Positions 7,432-15,108 of a stretch of 40,227 nt of DNA are shown piece by piece. The translations under genes were made by a program, and so were the position numbers. Positions within the stretch are counted from its first letter, which is position 1, and the number at the start of each line of letters is the position of its first letter. The stretch lies in NCBI GenBank assembly GCA_003136355.1, contig PLED01000002.1, forward strand, positions 1 to 40,227. The letters are read 5' to 3'. The stretch comes from Vulcanimicrobiota bacterium. Its GTDB lineage: Bacteria; Vulcanimicrobiota; Vulcanimicrobiia; Vulcanimicrobiales; Vulcanimicrobiaceae. The notes under the pieces are model-generated. The model was given only the letters and a program-made list of their open reading frames with translations. It was not told the origin of the DNA and ran no database searches.

Positions 7432-8241
7432 ATGCGTTATCTTCAACTTGTAAACCACGATGATGCGAAGATGTACCGACACGTCGCATTCGCTACGGCG
7501 TTCACCTCCTATCGCAAGAACGAGGCGGCCGTGATCGCTAGATTCGCGGAATTTCAGGCGAGAATCGGCATGTTGCATTCTCTCGCAAAGGCCGGCCCGC
7601 CGTTGAACAAAGTCCAAGACAAGCTCCGAAACCTTTACGACTGTTCGATTCGAGAGGTGCTAGAGTTTAAAAACGCCATACGCCATCAGTTTGGCCCGGG
7701 ATGCCCATACTGTGGCGAAAATTGCACAACACCCGACATCGATCACTATCTGCCTAGGATTTCATATGCGGAATATAGCCTGTACTCGTGGAATCTTGTT
7801 CCATCCTGCACACAATGCAATCGAATCTTTTCAAGCAGTGTCGCAAAAGGCGCCGACTTTCTTTATCCTTTCGGCGACAAGTTCCTTAAGCAACGAGTAC
7901 TTGCCGTTCAATTCCAATGGATCGGCCAGGCCGAGTTCACGATCAACTTGAAAGGCCGCTCCAACCTTGGCCCGGCCGAACGCACAAGAATAGACCATCA
8001 CATCTCAATGTTGCGATTGTCTGAGCGGTTCGCCAATTACGCAATTTCGGAAATACTGAGTTTTCGAAGATTGGCACTGAAATCGGGTGACCTTGTGAAT
8101 TATCTAGGGCTGGAAGCAGCTAGACACATATCGGTACGTGGACCCAATAGCTGGCCATCGCTACTCTGTGACGCTTTGGCGTCAAACCAGGCCATGATCG
8201 CATGGCTAACACGCCAAGCTGAAGCGAGCGAGAATCCTTAA
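7432..8241 (+). CDS. HNH endonuclease, PtuB-like (Septu-type defence)
   Basis: A 269-aa protein with a central HNH/beta-beta-alpha metal nuclease motif: CPYC (residues 91-94), DIDHYLP (103-109) with the general-base His105, NLVPSC (121-126) and CTQCN (126-130). The two CxxC pairs form the usual structural zinc site. The flanks are helical and probably bind the ATPase. I chose ATG 7432, two bases after the ATPase stop, over an in-frame TTG at 7426 that overlaps it. In known Septu systems the ATPase restrains the nuclease until phage infection; here that is inferred from gene order and motifs. Confidence 0.85.
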   Translation: MRYLQLVNHDDAKMYRHVAFATAFTSYRKNEAAVIARFAEFQARIGMLHSLAKAGPPLNKVQDKLRNLYDCSIREVLEFKNAIRHQFGPGCPYCGENCTTPDIDHYLPRISYAEYSLYSWNLVPSCTQCNRIFSSSVAKGADFLYPFGDKFLKQRVLAVQFQWIGQAEFTINLKGRSNLGPAERTRIDHHISMLRLSERFANYAISEILSFRRLALKSGDLVNYLGLEAARHISVRGPNSWPSLLCDALASNQAMIAWLTRQAEASENP

Positions 8242-8691
8242 GAGCGTCATCTTCGCGCTGTAGCGACGCGCAAGACCTCTCTCATGGCATGGAGAAGTCC
8301 GCACGCCGTCGCACGGTCACCGTTACGGCGGCGAGGGTAATGCGCGCCGCTGCGGCTTTACGCAATTTATCGGGCTTGGATTTGAACCTCGAAATCTAAT
8401 GAATACGTTTTCATGCGGCGTTATGCTGCGAGCTTTGCACGAAGATTCAACGATGTCGAAGACTTCCAGCCGCACGAACCGTCCGCGACACTGAATCCGC
8501 CCAAGTGGCGCTTTCCACAGCCTCCCCACTATTCACAAGAGAGGACGCTCACCAAGGCCGGAGCCGCAAGACCACAGTTATCCTCAGGTTTGCTTCGATA
8601 ACTCACTGCCTATTCACAAGGTCCCGCACCCCTATATTAGTCAAGCGTATAGGCAATGTCGGCGCATTCAGGGCGCCAAAGTGAGTTTCAA
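8242..8691. other. gene-free stretch with four DnaA-box-like sites
   Basis: No supported gene is seen. Four near matches to the DnaA box TTATNCACA lie on the same strand within about 110 bases: CTTTCCACA (8511-8519, two mismatches), CTATTCACA (8529-8537), TTATCCTCA (8578-8586) and CTATTCACA (8610-8618), the last three with one mismatch each. The two CTATTCACA copies are followed by AG. A TATATT at about 8633 could be a -10 element for the small gene at 8692. No AT-rich unwinding region is evident, so an origin is not claimed. Confidence 0.35.
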
Positions 8692-8808
8692 ATGATGGAA
8701 ACCATCTATGTTCTGGGCGGCTTGGCCGCACTCATTAGCGCTTGGCTAGTCGTAGGCGAGAAAAGCCTCGCACTCTACACTAAATACCGCGAGACGTTCA
8801 AAAAGTGA
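8692..8808 (+). CDS. 38-aa single-pass membrane peptide coupled to the next gene
   Basis: A short frame with two consecutive Met codons encodes one hydrophobic helix (residues 5-21, IYVLGGLAALISAWLVV) followed by a basic, aromatic tail ending in KK. Its TGA overlaps the GTG of the 268-aa gene in a GTGA junction, strong evidence that both are translated and function together. Topology suggests a single inner-membrane anchor with a cytoplasmic tail that could recruit the partner. No known family. Confidence 0.6.
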   Translation: MMETIYVLGGLAALISAWLVVGEKSLALYTKYRETFKK

Positions 8809-9611
8809 ACCGCAAGAAAGGCGTCGATAGCCAGGAACGAGCGCATCGCTTTCTATCTCAACACTACGTGGATCTCGAGTCATTCGCAAGAGAAGATTTT
8901 CGACTAGCAACCGGCTGGACGAAATCGACCTTTGACACATACTGGACTAAGCAATTTGAATCACTCCTAGAGGGCGCGGACGCAAGTACGTACCGGGTTA
9001 AAGGAAGTTTTGGACGCTACCTGAGCTTCCGGGAGTTTCAAAAGCATGTGACACAAGTCAAAGACGCCCGGACCGATTACCAAAAAATTGAATACAACGA
9101 CGTGCTGACCTATGAGTTCTACTTGCCTCTCGCTCACGAAAAAGCACTGCGCAGCACGCTCGACTCTCTCTTCTACGAAAATGCAGTACTGCCACGGCTC
9201 CGGCGCATCGATCAGCAGTCGCTCGAGAAAGACTTTCCACAAACGCAGCTATTTGGGGAAGGCAGCGTTCTCGACCGGGCAAAAGCCTACGTCGACAAAA
9301 AATTTCGCGGGTACTCCATCTATCATGTGAATGGACGCTTTCGCGGGGCGGATCTAATGCCGCTGTCAGAGGCCTCAAAGATATCCGCACAGGGCGAGCA
9401 TTACTTAATAGATGAGACGACAGCCGTTGTGAGGTTCATATTCCCATGCCGAAGTCACGACGAAGCCCGACTGACAAGGTTTCTGTTTCAAGAGCTATTC
9501 GTGCGCAGCATCATCGAGCTTGTTAGTGGCGAAGATGAAATCTGGATAATTGAAACAGAGGGAGGTCAGCGCGCTCATGTCTGGAGCGAAGCAGATTCCG
9601 AGACGAACTAG
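8805..9611 (+). CDS. unknown 268-aa protein with a possible N-terminal HTH-like segment
   Basis: Not recognised. Residues 27-54 (FAREDFRLATGW, then STFDTYWTKQF) look like a helix-turn-helix or winged-helix element; the next 60 residues are aromatic-rich, and the C-terminal 120 are mixed alpha/beta with an acidic end. No catalytic motif, signal or membrane segment is seen. The GTG start overlaps the stop of the 38-aa membrane peptide by four bases, so membrane recruitment is plausible. Placement directly after a Septu-like pair and before a methyltransferase/PLD-like pair suggests a further accessory or defence module. Confidence 0.7.
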   Translation: MNRKKGVDSQERAHRFLSQHYVDLESFAREDFRLATGWTKSTFDTYWTKQFESLLEGADASTYRVKGSFGRYLSFREFQKHVTQVKDARTDYQKIEYNDVLTYEFYLPLAHEKALRSTLDSLFYENAVLPRLRRIDQQSLEKDFPQTQLFGEGSVLDRAKAYVDKKFRGYSIYHVNGRFRGADLMPLSEASKISAQGEHYLIDETTAVVRFIFPCRSHDEARLTRFLFQELFVRSIIELVSGEDEIWIIETEGGQRAHVWSEADSETN

Positions 9612-9677
9612 ACAAACAGAAGGACCGCGACACATAGGCCATCGCTCATGCCGCAGATATATTACGTGCGTCCGGCA

Positions 9678-10544
9678 TCAGGCGCTGCCAGATTGCCCGG
9701 CGTCAAAATGATGGCGGCCAAAACCCGGCACATTCCAGGTTTTTTTAAGCGACCTAGCATTTAACTCTGTTCCCGGTCTTTTTTCACGCGTAGTCGCCCC
9801 GAATAAGTAGCGGGGGGAAGTCCAAGCCAGATCGTAATTTGGGTCTCCTGTCTTTGGCGGCACTGGCTCGAACAGATGCACTTTCCCAAACCCGGCCTCT
9901 GCAAAAGCGTTAAGGTACATGGAGATTGGCCGGTGAACATGAGTGGAGCAAACACCTAGCTGCTGGTTCGTGATTTTGAAAGGTGCACGAATGATTATCT
10001 CTCGATCATATTCATACCAGGCAGCCTTGTCGTAACCTCGGTAGACTGGCCAGTGAACCGGGTGCGTGATGGAGAACACGAAGACGCCCCTCCCCAACAT
10101 GCTCTGAGAGATCGCCCGTAAACCCGATCCTAAGTCGACGATATCCATTAAGACCATGTTTGCGAAAGCCGCGCTGAAGATGGGATTTGGCTCAACAGCC
10201 CGCAGGTCTTCAACGGCCGAGTGAAGCGCTGAAGCGTTGCGTGACGCCATCAGAAACGAATGCGCATAAGAAACAGCCACTCCGCTTAAGTCAATGCCTA
10301 GAATACGGCCGCACTTAGCCGCCATTAGCTGAGTTAATTCCCCTGTGCCGCAGCCGATATCGAGGACATACCGCAGGTCGGCCCCGCTCATGAGTTCGGT
10401 AATCACCGGAACCATCAGGCTCCAAAAGCTCAGATCCTTATGCTGCCGTATCTGCTCTGCCCGGTGCGGCGAAAGAATATCCCATTCGCGCTCAATAGTT
10501 GAACGAGAAATGGTGGGAGCAGCGACAACTTCTAAGTCAGCCAT
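9678..10544 (-). CDS. class I SAM-dependent methyltransferase (288 aa)
   Basis: Motif I, VLDIGCGTGE, lies at about residues 60-69 and is followed by GIDLSGVAV, the acidic strand-2 residue that binds the ribose of S-adenosylmethionine. The later segments (VEDLRAVEP, VFSITHPVHW) fit a UbiE/small-molecule-type methyltransferase fold. The substrate cannot be predicted. It begins 12 bases after the stop of the membrane PLD-like gene and is probably co-transcribed with it. A basic C-terminal tail of about 30 residues is unlike most family members and could come from a late frameshift. Confidence 0.8.
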   Translation of the reverse strand: MADLEVVAAPTISRSTIEREWDILSPHRAEQIRQHKDLSFWSLMVPVITELMSGADLRYVLDIGCGTGELTQLMAAKCGRILGIDLSGVAVSYAHSFLMASRNASALHSAVEDLRAVEPNPIFSAAFANMVLMDIVDLGSGLRAISQSMLGRGVFVFSITHPVHWPVYRGYDKAAWYEYDREIIIRAPFKITNQQLGVCSTHVHRPISMYLNAFAEAGFGKVHLFEPVPPKTGDPNYDLAWTSPRYLFGATTREKRPGTELNARSLKKTWNVPGFGRHHFDAGQSGSA

Positions 10545-10556
10545 AAATCCGGCTAA

Positions 10557-11204
10557 TCAGTTGCGAGCGGCATAAGCCTCAAGAATTGCGACCAAATCCT
10601 CTGCCAACAAACAGGGCAGTTCGTCCCTCTGGTACTCGCGGATCGTGTGGAACCCGTTCTTTTGACGGCCTATTGCGACGAACTCGTCGGCTCTGCCCTG
10701 AAGGGCGATCGTAAAACGAGTCTTCGGCGTGATTGATAGGCCCGGATATGTGATGACTCGCACGCCGTTCTCTTCTAAGAACGCAGCTACGTCGTTTGCG
10801 CGAGGCACGATTATAGTCACTTCGCTTTCCTGAGCTTTTTCAACCAGTAGGTTCTTGATCGAATCAGAGCCTTTCACCCATGTCAGATCGTTGCTGACAA
10901 TAGCCACTCTGCCGCCATTGCGGAGAAGGTTAAACATGTACTCATTGATCCTAGAGTGCTCGCTTTGCCGCGCGTGCAATGTGGGACGCTCCGCCAGCGC
11001 TTCCGCGATATCCGCGCGCGCTGCTAAGATGGCAAGAACTGCGAGGAGGATGATTTCCAGAATTTGCAATTGGCTCGGCGCAGTATTTGAAGCCCTAGAA
11101 GCCCAAATCAGTTTGCCAGCGGATGCTGCGCCAATGACAATCACAAACAGTTGGCGCCCTAAACGCCAAATGAATTTACCATTTGTAGTCAGAAAAGTCG
11201 ACAT
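10557..11204 (-). CDS. membrane-anchored phospholipase-D-like domain protein without HKD motif
   Basis: Two membrane segments (about residues 15-34 and 46-64) precede a cytosolic domain with the strand pattern RVAIVSNDLTWVKG, then EVTIIVPRA, GVRVITYPG, TRFTIAL and AEDLVAILEAY. This resembles the single-lobe PLD-like domains that accompany small membrane proteins in accessory loci. The HxKxxxxD catalytic signature is absent, so it is likely non-enzymatic or binds a ligand. It is first in a two-gene unit with the methyltransferase. Its start lies 17 bases from the divergent TTG at 11222, leaving almost no intergenic space. Confidence 0.65.
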   Translation of the reverse strand: MSTFLTTNGKFIWRLGRQLFVIVIGAASAGKLIWASRASNTAPSQLQILEIILLAVLAILAARADIAEALAERPTLHARQSEHSRINEYMFNLLRNGGRVAIVSNDLTWVKGSDSIKNLLVEKAQESEVTIIVPRANDVAAFLEENGVRVITYPGLSITPKTRFTIALQGRADEFVAIGRQKNGFHTIREYQRDELPCLLAEDLVAILEAYAARN

Positions 11205-11221
11205 TCTGATTTCCGCATGAT

Positions 11222-11590
11222 TTGTTCGCGCCCCCTAGCCGACCTGAATGTGATCTAGGGCCAGCCTACGGCCCATCAACTCCAGCCTCCATCACATCGG
11301 CCGTAATACGTTGCACTGCCGATTGCCTTGTCGAAATCGCAGGTGCGCATTACGCCTTCTTTCCTGAGGGACGCGAACGGGACGATCTCGAGCAGAACCT
11401 CTTCCGCGATGCCGTCAGTTTAAAGTATTTTTATTCAGCACCTGCCCGTTGGCAGACATCAATAAATGCAGCAAGCTCGACGGGCCAGCCCTGCGACGCT
11501 CTTTCGAGCGCAGTGCTGACCGAAAAGAAAGACAATGGCAGGTCCAGCGGACTTAGCGCGAGCGACAATCTACCGAAGGTGATAAAATGA
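11222..11590 (+). CDS. doubtful hypothetical protein (122 aa)
   Basis: Not recognised. The middle part (VEIAGAHYAFFPEGRERDDL) looks protein-like, but the only start is TTG 17 bases from a divergent gene, with no ribosome-binding site. The best support is the 3' end: its TGA overlaps the ATG of the next small membrane gene by four bases. The true start may be an internal non-ATG codon, or this may be leader sequence. Confidence 0.35.
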   Translation: MFAPPSRPECDLGPAYGPSTPASITSAVIRCTADCLVEIAGAHYAFFPEGRERDDLEQNLFRDAVSLKYFYSAPARWQTSINAASSTGQPCDALSSAVLTEKKDNGRSSGLSASDNLPKVIK

Positions 11591-11802
11591 TCAGATCCGC
11601 ATGGTTCGCGTTCTTAGGTTTCTGCAAGCGTATCTACGACGAGCGCCTATTGCCACGAGCCAATGTTATTATTGTGCCGGCGACGGCCGCGAGCTCGGTG
11701 CTCCTCATTTTCTTCCCGTCAAAGGAAGTGGCGTGCTTCATCTTGAGCGGCTGCCTAGTTTTCGCGCTGCTCTGGTTTGCCGATCCGCGCGATCCCTTTT
11801 GA
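11587..11802 (+). CDS. small membrane protein (71 aa)
   Basis: Two hydrophobic helices (about residues 25-42 and 46-64) follow a short basic amphipathic N terminus (FCKRIYDERLLPR), which puts the N terminus in the cytoplasm, and the chain ends in the acidic DPRDPF. It is a typical small hairpin membrane protein of unknown role. The stop directly abuts the stop of the convergent gene on the other strand (TGATCA junction). Confidence 0.5.
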   Translation: MIRSAWFAFLGFCKRIYDERLLPRANVIIVPATAASSVLLIFFPSKEVACFILSGCLVFALLWFADPRDPF

Positions 11803-12405
11803 TCAAAGAGTGCCAGCGACTCCAGCGTGGCAATGGAGAACTGGGACAAGGACCGCGGAATGCGCGAGCATGGCAGCGATCGCGATTAGCGCGAAGAAAA
11901 TCGCCAGCGCGATGGAAGTCTTAGCAGCATCTCCGACCGCGCGCTCAAGTATGGGATGAGGGCCGCAATGCCGGCGCAGACTGGCAGATAGCAGCGCCAG
12001 CGAAAGAAAGAACAAAGTAAGCATGGTCCATGGCGCCGGAACAAAGGCCACTTGGAGTGGCTGAAACGCAAAGAAGAGCAGGATGAAGACCAAGGGTATC
12101 GCCATGGTGACCAGGTAGCCGTCGCTCTCAGCGCGCTGAGTTCTCTGAAAGAGCAGCACATCTCGCGTGTACATCATCCACGCCAGGATGCCAACACCTA
12201 TCTGTGCCAGAACTACATAGATTAGCCCGAGAGCTATATAGTCCGCAGGCTCGCACGTCCCAAAGACCGACCTCGCGTTTGACGCAGCGAGGGCTAACGC
12301 AGCTCCGAAAATGATGTTGGCCATGTCTAAAAACCGAAAGTGCAGGTCTCCAGAAAATTTCGGTGTCGCAGTCAGGGCGCGGCGCCACGAGAAAAGCAGA
12401 CTCAT
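11803..12405 (-). CDS. multi-pass membrane protein (200 aa), third gene of a membrane operon
   Basis: I chose ATG 12403-12405, preceded by AAAGAG seven bases upstream; an in-frame extension upstream would overlap the 137-aa gene and looks non-coding. The protein has five or so hydrophobic segments (FLDMANIIFGAALALAA onward) and a short basic central loop. No family is recognised. It follows the 137-aa gene by 32 bases and closes the operon 14840 to 11803. The operon context, a large soluble-plus-membrane protein with two small membrane partners, suggests one membrane complex. Confidence 0.65.
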   Translation of the reverse strand: MSLLFSWRRALTATPKFSGDLHFRFLDMANIIFGAALALAASNARSVFGTCEPADYIALGLIYVVLAQIGVGILAWMMYTRDVLLFQRTQRAESDGYLVTMAIPLVFILLFFAFQPLQVAFVPAPWTMLTLFFLSLALLSASLRRHCGPHPILERAVGDAAKTSIALAIFFALIAIAAMLAHSAVLVPVLHCHAGVAGTL

Positions 12406-12437
12406 CGATCGCTCTTTTAGTCTTGAATAGGCGCTTG

Positions 12438-12851
12438 TCACGTGCTTTTCTCGCGACTGCCCGGTCTCGGCGATGACGCCGGCAACGGGCTTGTCGGTTC
12501 CGCGTGTTCCCACCCCAAGAGCATCCTCACATACGAAGCACACACAACCGGCGTTTGACCACCCTGATTCTTTCGCTTTGGCAAGCTAGTTTTTTGGGAT
12601 CGCGTGGCCGGGAGACTGCTTGACCTGCGCACCTTTAGGGCGACGGGTCTTGGCTCATTCAGTTTATTTGCGGCGTCATAACAGGCGGCTTCCGAGAGAA
12701 ACTCGTTGCCTCGAAGCGTCCAAACTGTTTCGAGGCGTGGATGCAAAACGAAATAGATTAGCACTACTACCGCCCCTGTTGAAAGAGCGATTGGAAGCAG
12801 CAGCACCCAAAATCTGCTCGCGAATCTTTCAACTCGCGAGAAGCTTACCAT
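12438..12851 (-). CDS. single-pass membrane protein (137 aa)
   Basis: A basic N terminus (FSRVERFASRF) precedes one membrane helix (about residues 15-36) and then an exported or cytoplasmic Lys/Ser/Pro-rich domain of about 100 residues. The ATG has a good GGGAGG ribosome-binding site ten bases upstream and lies 21 bases after the 655-aa gene. The 5' end is duplicated as a decayed fragment at 3384-3446. Function unknown. Confidence 0.6.
   Translation of the reverse strand: MVSFSRVERFASRFWVLLLPIALSTGAVVVLIYFVLHPRLETVWTLRGNEFLSEAACYDAANKLNEPRPVALKVRRSSSLPATRSQKTSLPKRKNQGGQTPVVCASYVRMLLGWEHAEPTSPLPASSPRPGSREKST
12774..12835 (-). repeat. intact-frame copy of the 62-base dispersed repeat
   Basis: Encodes residues 6 to about 26 of the 137-aa membrane protein in an open frame. 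The second copy at 3384-3446 lies on the opposite strand, with one extra base and a few substitutions. The open frame here marks this as the parental or functional copy. Confidence 0.7.
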
Positions 12852-12872
12852 ACTAGCGATCCTCCCTGAACG

Positions 12873-14840
12873 TCATAGGTGCGCCCTTGTGTCCCTCCAC
12901 TCGCCAATCAAGGCGGGGGCATAGATGATCCACCTGCCAAGTTTCTTGCAGAGAAGCTTCATCTGGGACCAACCTGGTCGAACGATCACAAGCCCGACAG
13001 CAATGGACGAGAACGCCGCAATGATGATAAGCTTCCAATGCTCGTCGAACCTGAGCGCCATGAACGCTCCGAACAAGAAAGCGACAATCGCCCACTTCAG
13101 GTTTTCAGCGTGAATGTTGCTCACCGTGATCTCCAACTTTGTGAGCAGCATCTTGTATTGGTGATCGAGATCGAACGCGTGCTTCAGGTCGTTGAAGGCG
13201 TCCTGGTAGAAAGCGCCATTCGGCAGATCGAACAGATCCACGTCGTAGAAATTGTCGAATTCCTTCAGGTCGGCTTTGACCTCGGTTATGTCGCCGTCTT
13301 CCGAGATGACGGAATGGAACCGGCTCAAGAGGGCCTCTTGGCTCGTGACGAGGCTGCAGAGCAACACGTTCCGGGCGACGCTGTCGAGAACGTCCCGGCG
13401 CGTGTAATCTCCGTTTATCGAAAAGTCCCCGTTCTTCTCGTACCGACGTTCGTTAAATTCGCAGATTTGAGCCGCACTTAGGTTGTGAACGAGGATCTTT
13501 CTGCCGGGAGCCACCACCCCGACCATGTCGGACCTGACAGAGACCGAGCTTCGTCGGGGTAGGTACTTCTTCGTGAGTTTGCGGAGGTCGAGATCGGCAA
13601 ACTCTTGCTCGCACCGCAGGGACTGCTGGGCGCGCGACCACAACCCGCCCGGCTCCGCGGTGATCTGAAAACCGAGCGCGCAAACCCGGGCAATATAGTG
13701 TAAGAACTGCGTGCGCCAAGACCGGGCAGCATAATCCAAGAACTGCGTTCGCCAGCGCGACCGGGAACACGCAACCGTCGAAGGTTCGAGCGGCGCCGCA
13801 GGATCGCATAGAAATCTCTGAGGAATCTCGACATCGTCCAGCCCGATGACGAACACCGAGAACTGTGTCAAGGGAGGACGCGTGAGTCTGGCCCAATCAA
13901 TATTCAGGTGCCGTCCAAGGCCATGCGCTTGGCAAATCATGAAATCGTCCAGCCGCGTTCCCCGACCTGGACATTCTTTTTCGCAGGCTTCGAAGAGCGC
14001 GTCATCCAGGTCGAGAGACAGGTCGAATACTTGCCGAATCGCGGCGGCTTGGATCTCGTCTCCTGGGTCATAAACTGGAGATATGACAGCGGCGAGGACG
14101 ATGAACGGGCTGAAGAACGTATGATTGAAATCGTCGAGCGGCGGATAGGCCAGCTCCTTTAGGAGCGCATACAGTCGCAGCCGAACTTTCCCGGTGCGGA
14201 CCGGGCCCGCTTCTGCCGTCTCCTTAAACTCGTCTGCGCCCTTCTGATGTGCCGCGCAATCCCGCTCTTCCGTATCCTTCTGCTTTATCGTGTATTTCAG
14301 TTGTACGTTCGCGGCGCGTCCGATGTCGAACACATAGAGCTCGCGAGCGGCCTTGTCTCCGAATATGTCGAGATTCTTGGCATAGAGACGATAGAGCAGC
14401 TCGTCGAAGAACCCATGCGGTTTGAAATCGCGCCCTTCTTCCTCTTTGCGTTCCGTCGATATGCATTGAGCCGTCCACCGCACATCCTCTCGCGGAGGTT
14501 GCTGGCACAATTTATGTCCCTGCGGGCTGTTGGAGCTATAGCAACCATTTGCAGCCTTAACGCTGCGTTTCTTTCCGAGCGGAAGAAAGCGTTGATCGGA
14601 GTTTCTCAGCCGCGCCGTCTCCCGCTCCTCCGTCCTCGCGCGTGTCGACATGCATTCCAAATTGATCCAGCGTTGCGGGTCGTTGAATAACTCCTGATTC
14701 CGAATACTGTGATAGCGAGGTGGGCTCGAAGCTTTCCATGCTGGAGTGAAAACGTGAACAATGTGCATGTCCTTTATCGGACCTTCGATCGTCTCGGAAA
14801 ACCAGGAAACGACAGGATCCGCTTCACGCAAGCCGCTCAT
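12873..14840 (-). CDS. large unknown protein with two C-terminal membrane helices (655 aa)
   Basis: The first 140 or so residues are polar and low in order, with many Arg, Ser and Gln; the true start may be further in. A soluble region follows, including FNHTFFSPFIVLAAVISPVY near residue 240. The C terminus has a long helical stretch (DLKHAFDLDHQYKMLLTKLE) leading into two membrane helices (AIVAFLFGAFMALRF and LIIIAAFSSIAVGLVIV) and a basic tail. That ending has the topology of CorA-like proteins, but no GMN motif is present. A 12-residue in-frame duplication (WRTQFLDYAARS/WRTQFLHYIARV) lies near residue 370. First gene of the three-gene operon. Confidence 0.65.
   Translation of the reverse strand: MSGLREADPVVSWFSETIEGPIKDMHIVHVFTPAWKASSPPRYHSIRNQELFNDPQRWINLECMSTRARTEERETARLRNSDQRFLPLGKKRSVKAANGCYSSNSPQGHKLCQQPPREDVRWTAQCISTERKEEEGRDFKPHGFFDELLYRLYAKNLDIFGDKAARELYVFDIGRAANVQLKYTIKQKDTEERDCAAHQKGADEFKETAEAGPVRTGKVRLRLYALLKELAYPPLDDFNHTFFSPFIVLAAVISPVYDPGDEIQAAAIRQVFDLSLDLDDALFEACEKECPGRGTRLDDFMICQAHGLGRHLNIDWARLTRPPLTQFSVFVIGLDDVEIPQRFLCDPAAPLEPSTVACSRSRWRTQFLDYAARSWRTQFLHYIARVCALGFQITAEPGGLWSRAQQSLRCEQEFADLDLRKLTKKYLPRRSSVSVRSDMVGVVAPGRKILVHNLSAAQICEFNERRYEKNGDFSINGDYTRRDVLDSVARNVLLCSLVTSQEALLSRFHSVISEDGDITEVKADLKEFDNFYDVDLFDLPNGAFYQDAFNDLKHAFDLDHQYKMLLTKLEITVSNIHAENLKWAIVAFLFGAFMALRFDEHWKLIIIAAFSSIAVGLVIVRPGWSQMKLLCKKLGRWIIYAPALIGEWRDTRAHL
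13686..13757 (-). repeat. 36-base in-frame tandem duplication within the 655-aa gene
   Basis: Two adjacent units, 13686-13721 and 13722-13757, share the pattern CCGGGCA...AAGAACTGCGT.CGCCA with a period of exactly 36 bases, giving 12 extra residues without breaking the frame. The copies differ at about a quarter of positions, so the duplication is not very recent. Confidence 0.7.
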
Positions 14841-15108
14841 AGGTCGATTTTCCGGCTATCCTTGTGCAGCATCGTTGAGCTGCGACAGCTTTGGACGGAT
14901 CGGCGTAGATCTTCGGACTGCTAGCTCTAGCAAGTGCGATTGAGCGTGGTCGCTAAGCTGCGCATAGAGAGCTCAGTCTGGACAGAATGCCATAACGGGA
15001 TCACCATTTGAATTCGCCTTACTCGGCCCTCGCCCGTCATCTATTTCAAAGCATCAGCCGCCAACGCCAGCGTCAACTGAAACTTAGCGTTGCGTTCTTG
15101 AATCGAGT

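Noticed and set aside
8360-8395. tRNA T-arm-like sequence on the reverse strand (GGTTCAAATCC)
   Set aside because: The flanking five-base arms do not pair and no acceptor, anticodon or D arm can be folded around it.
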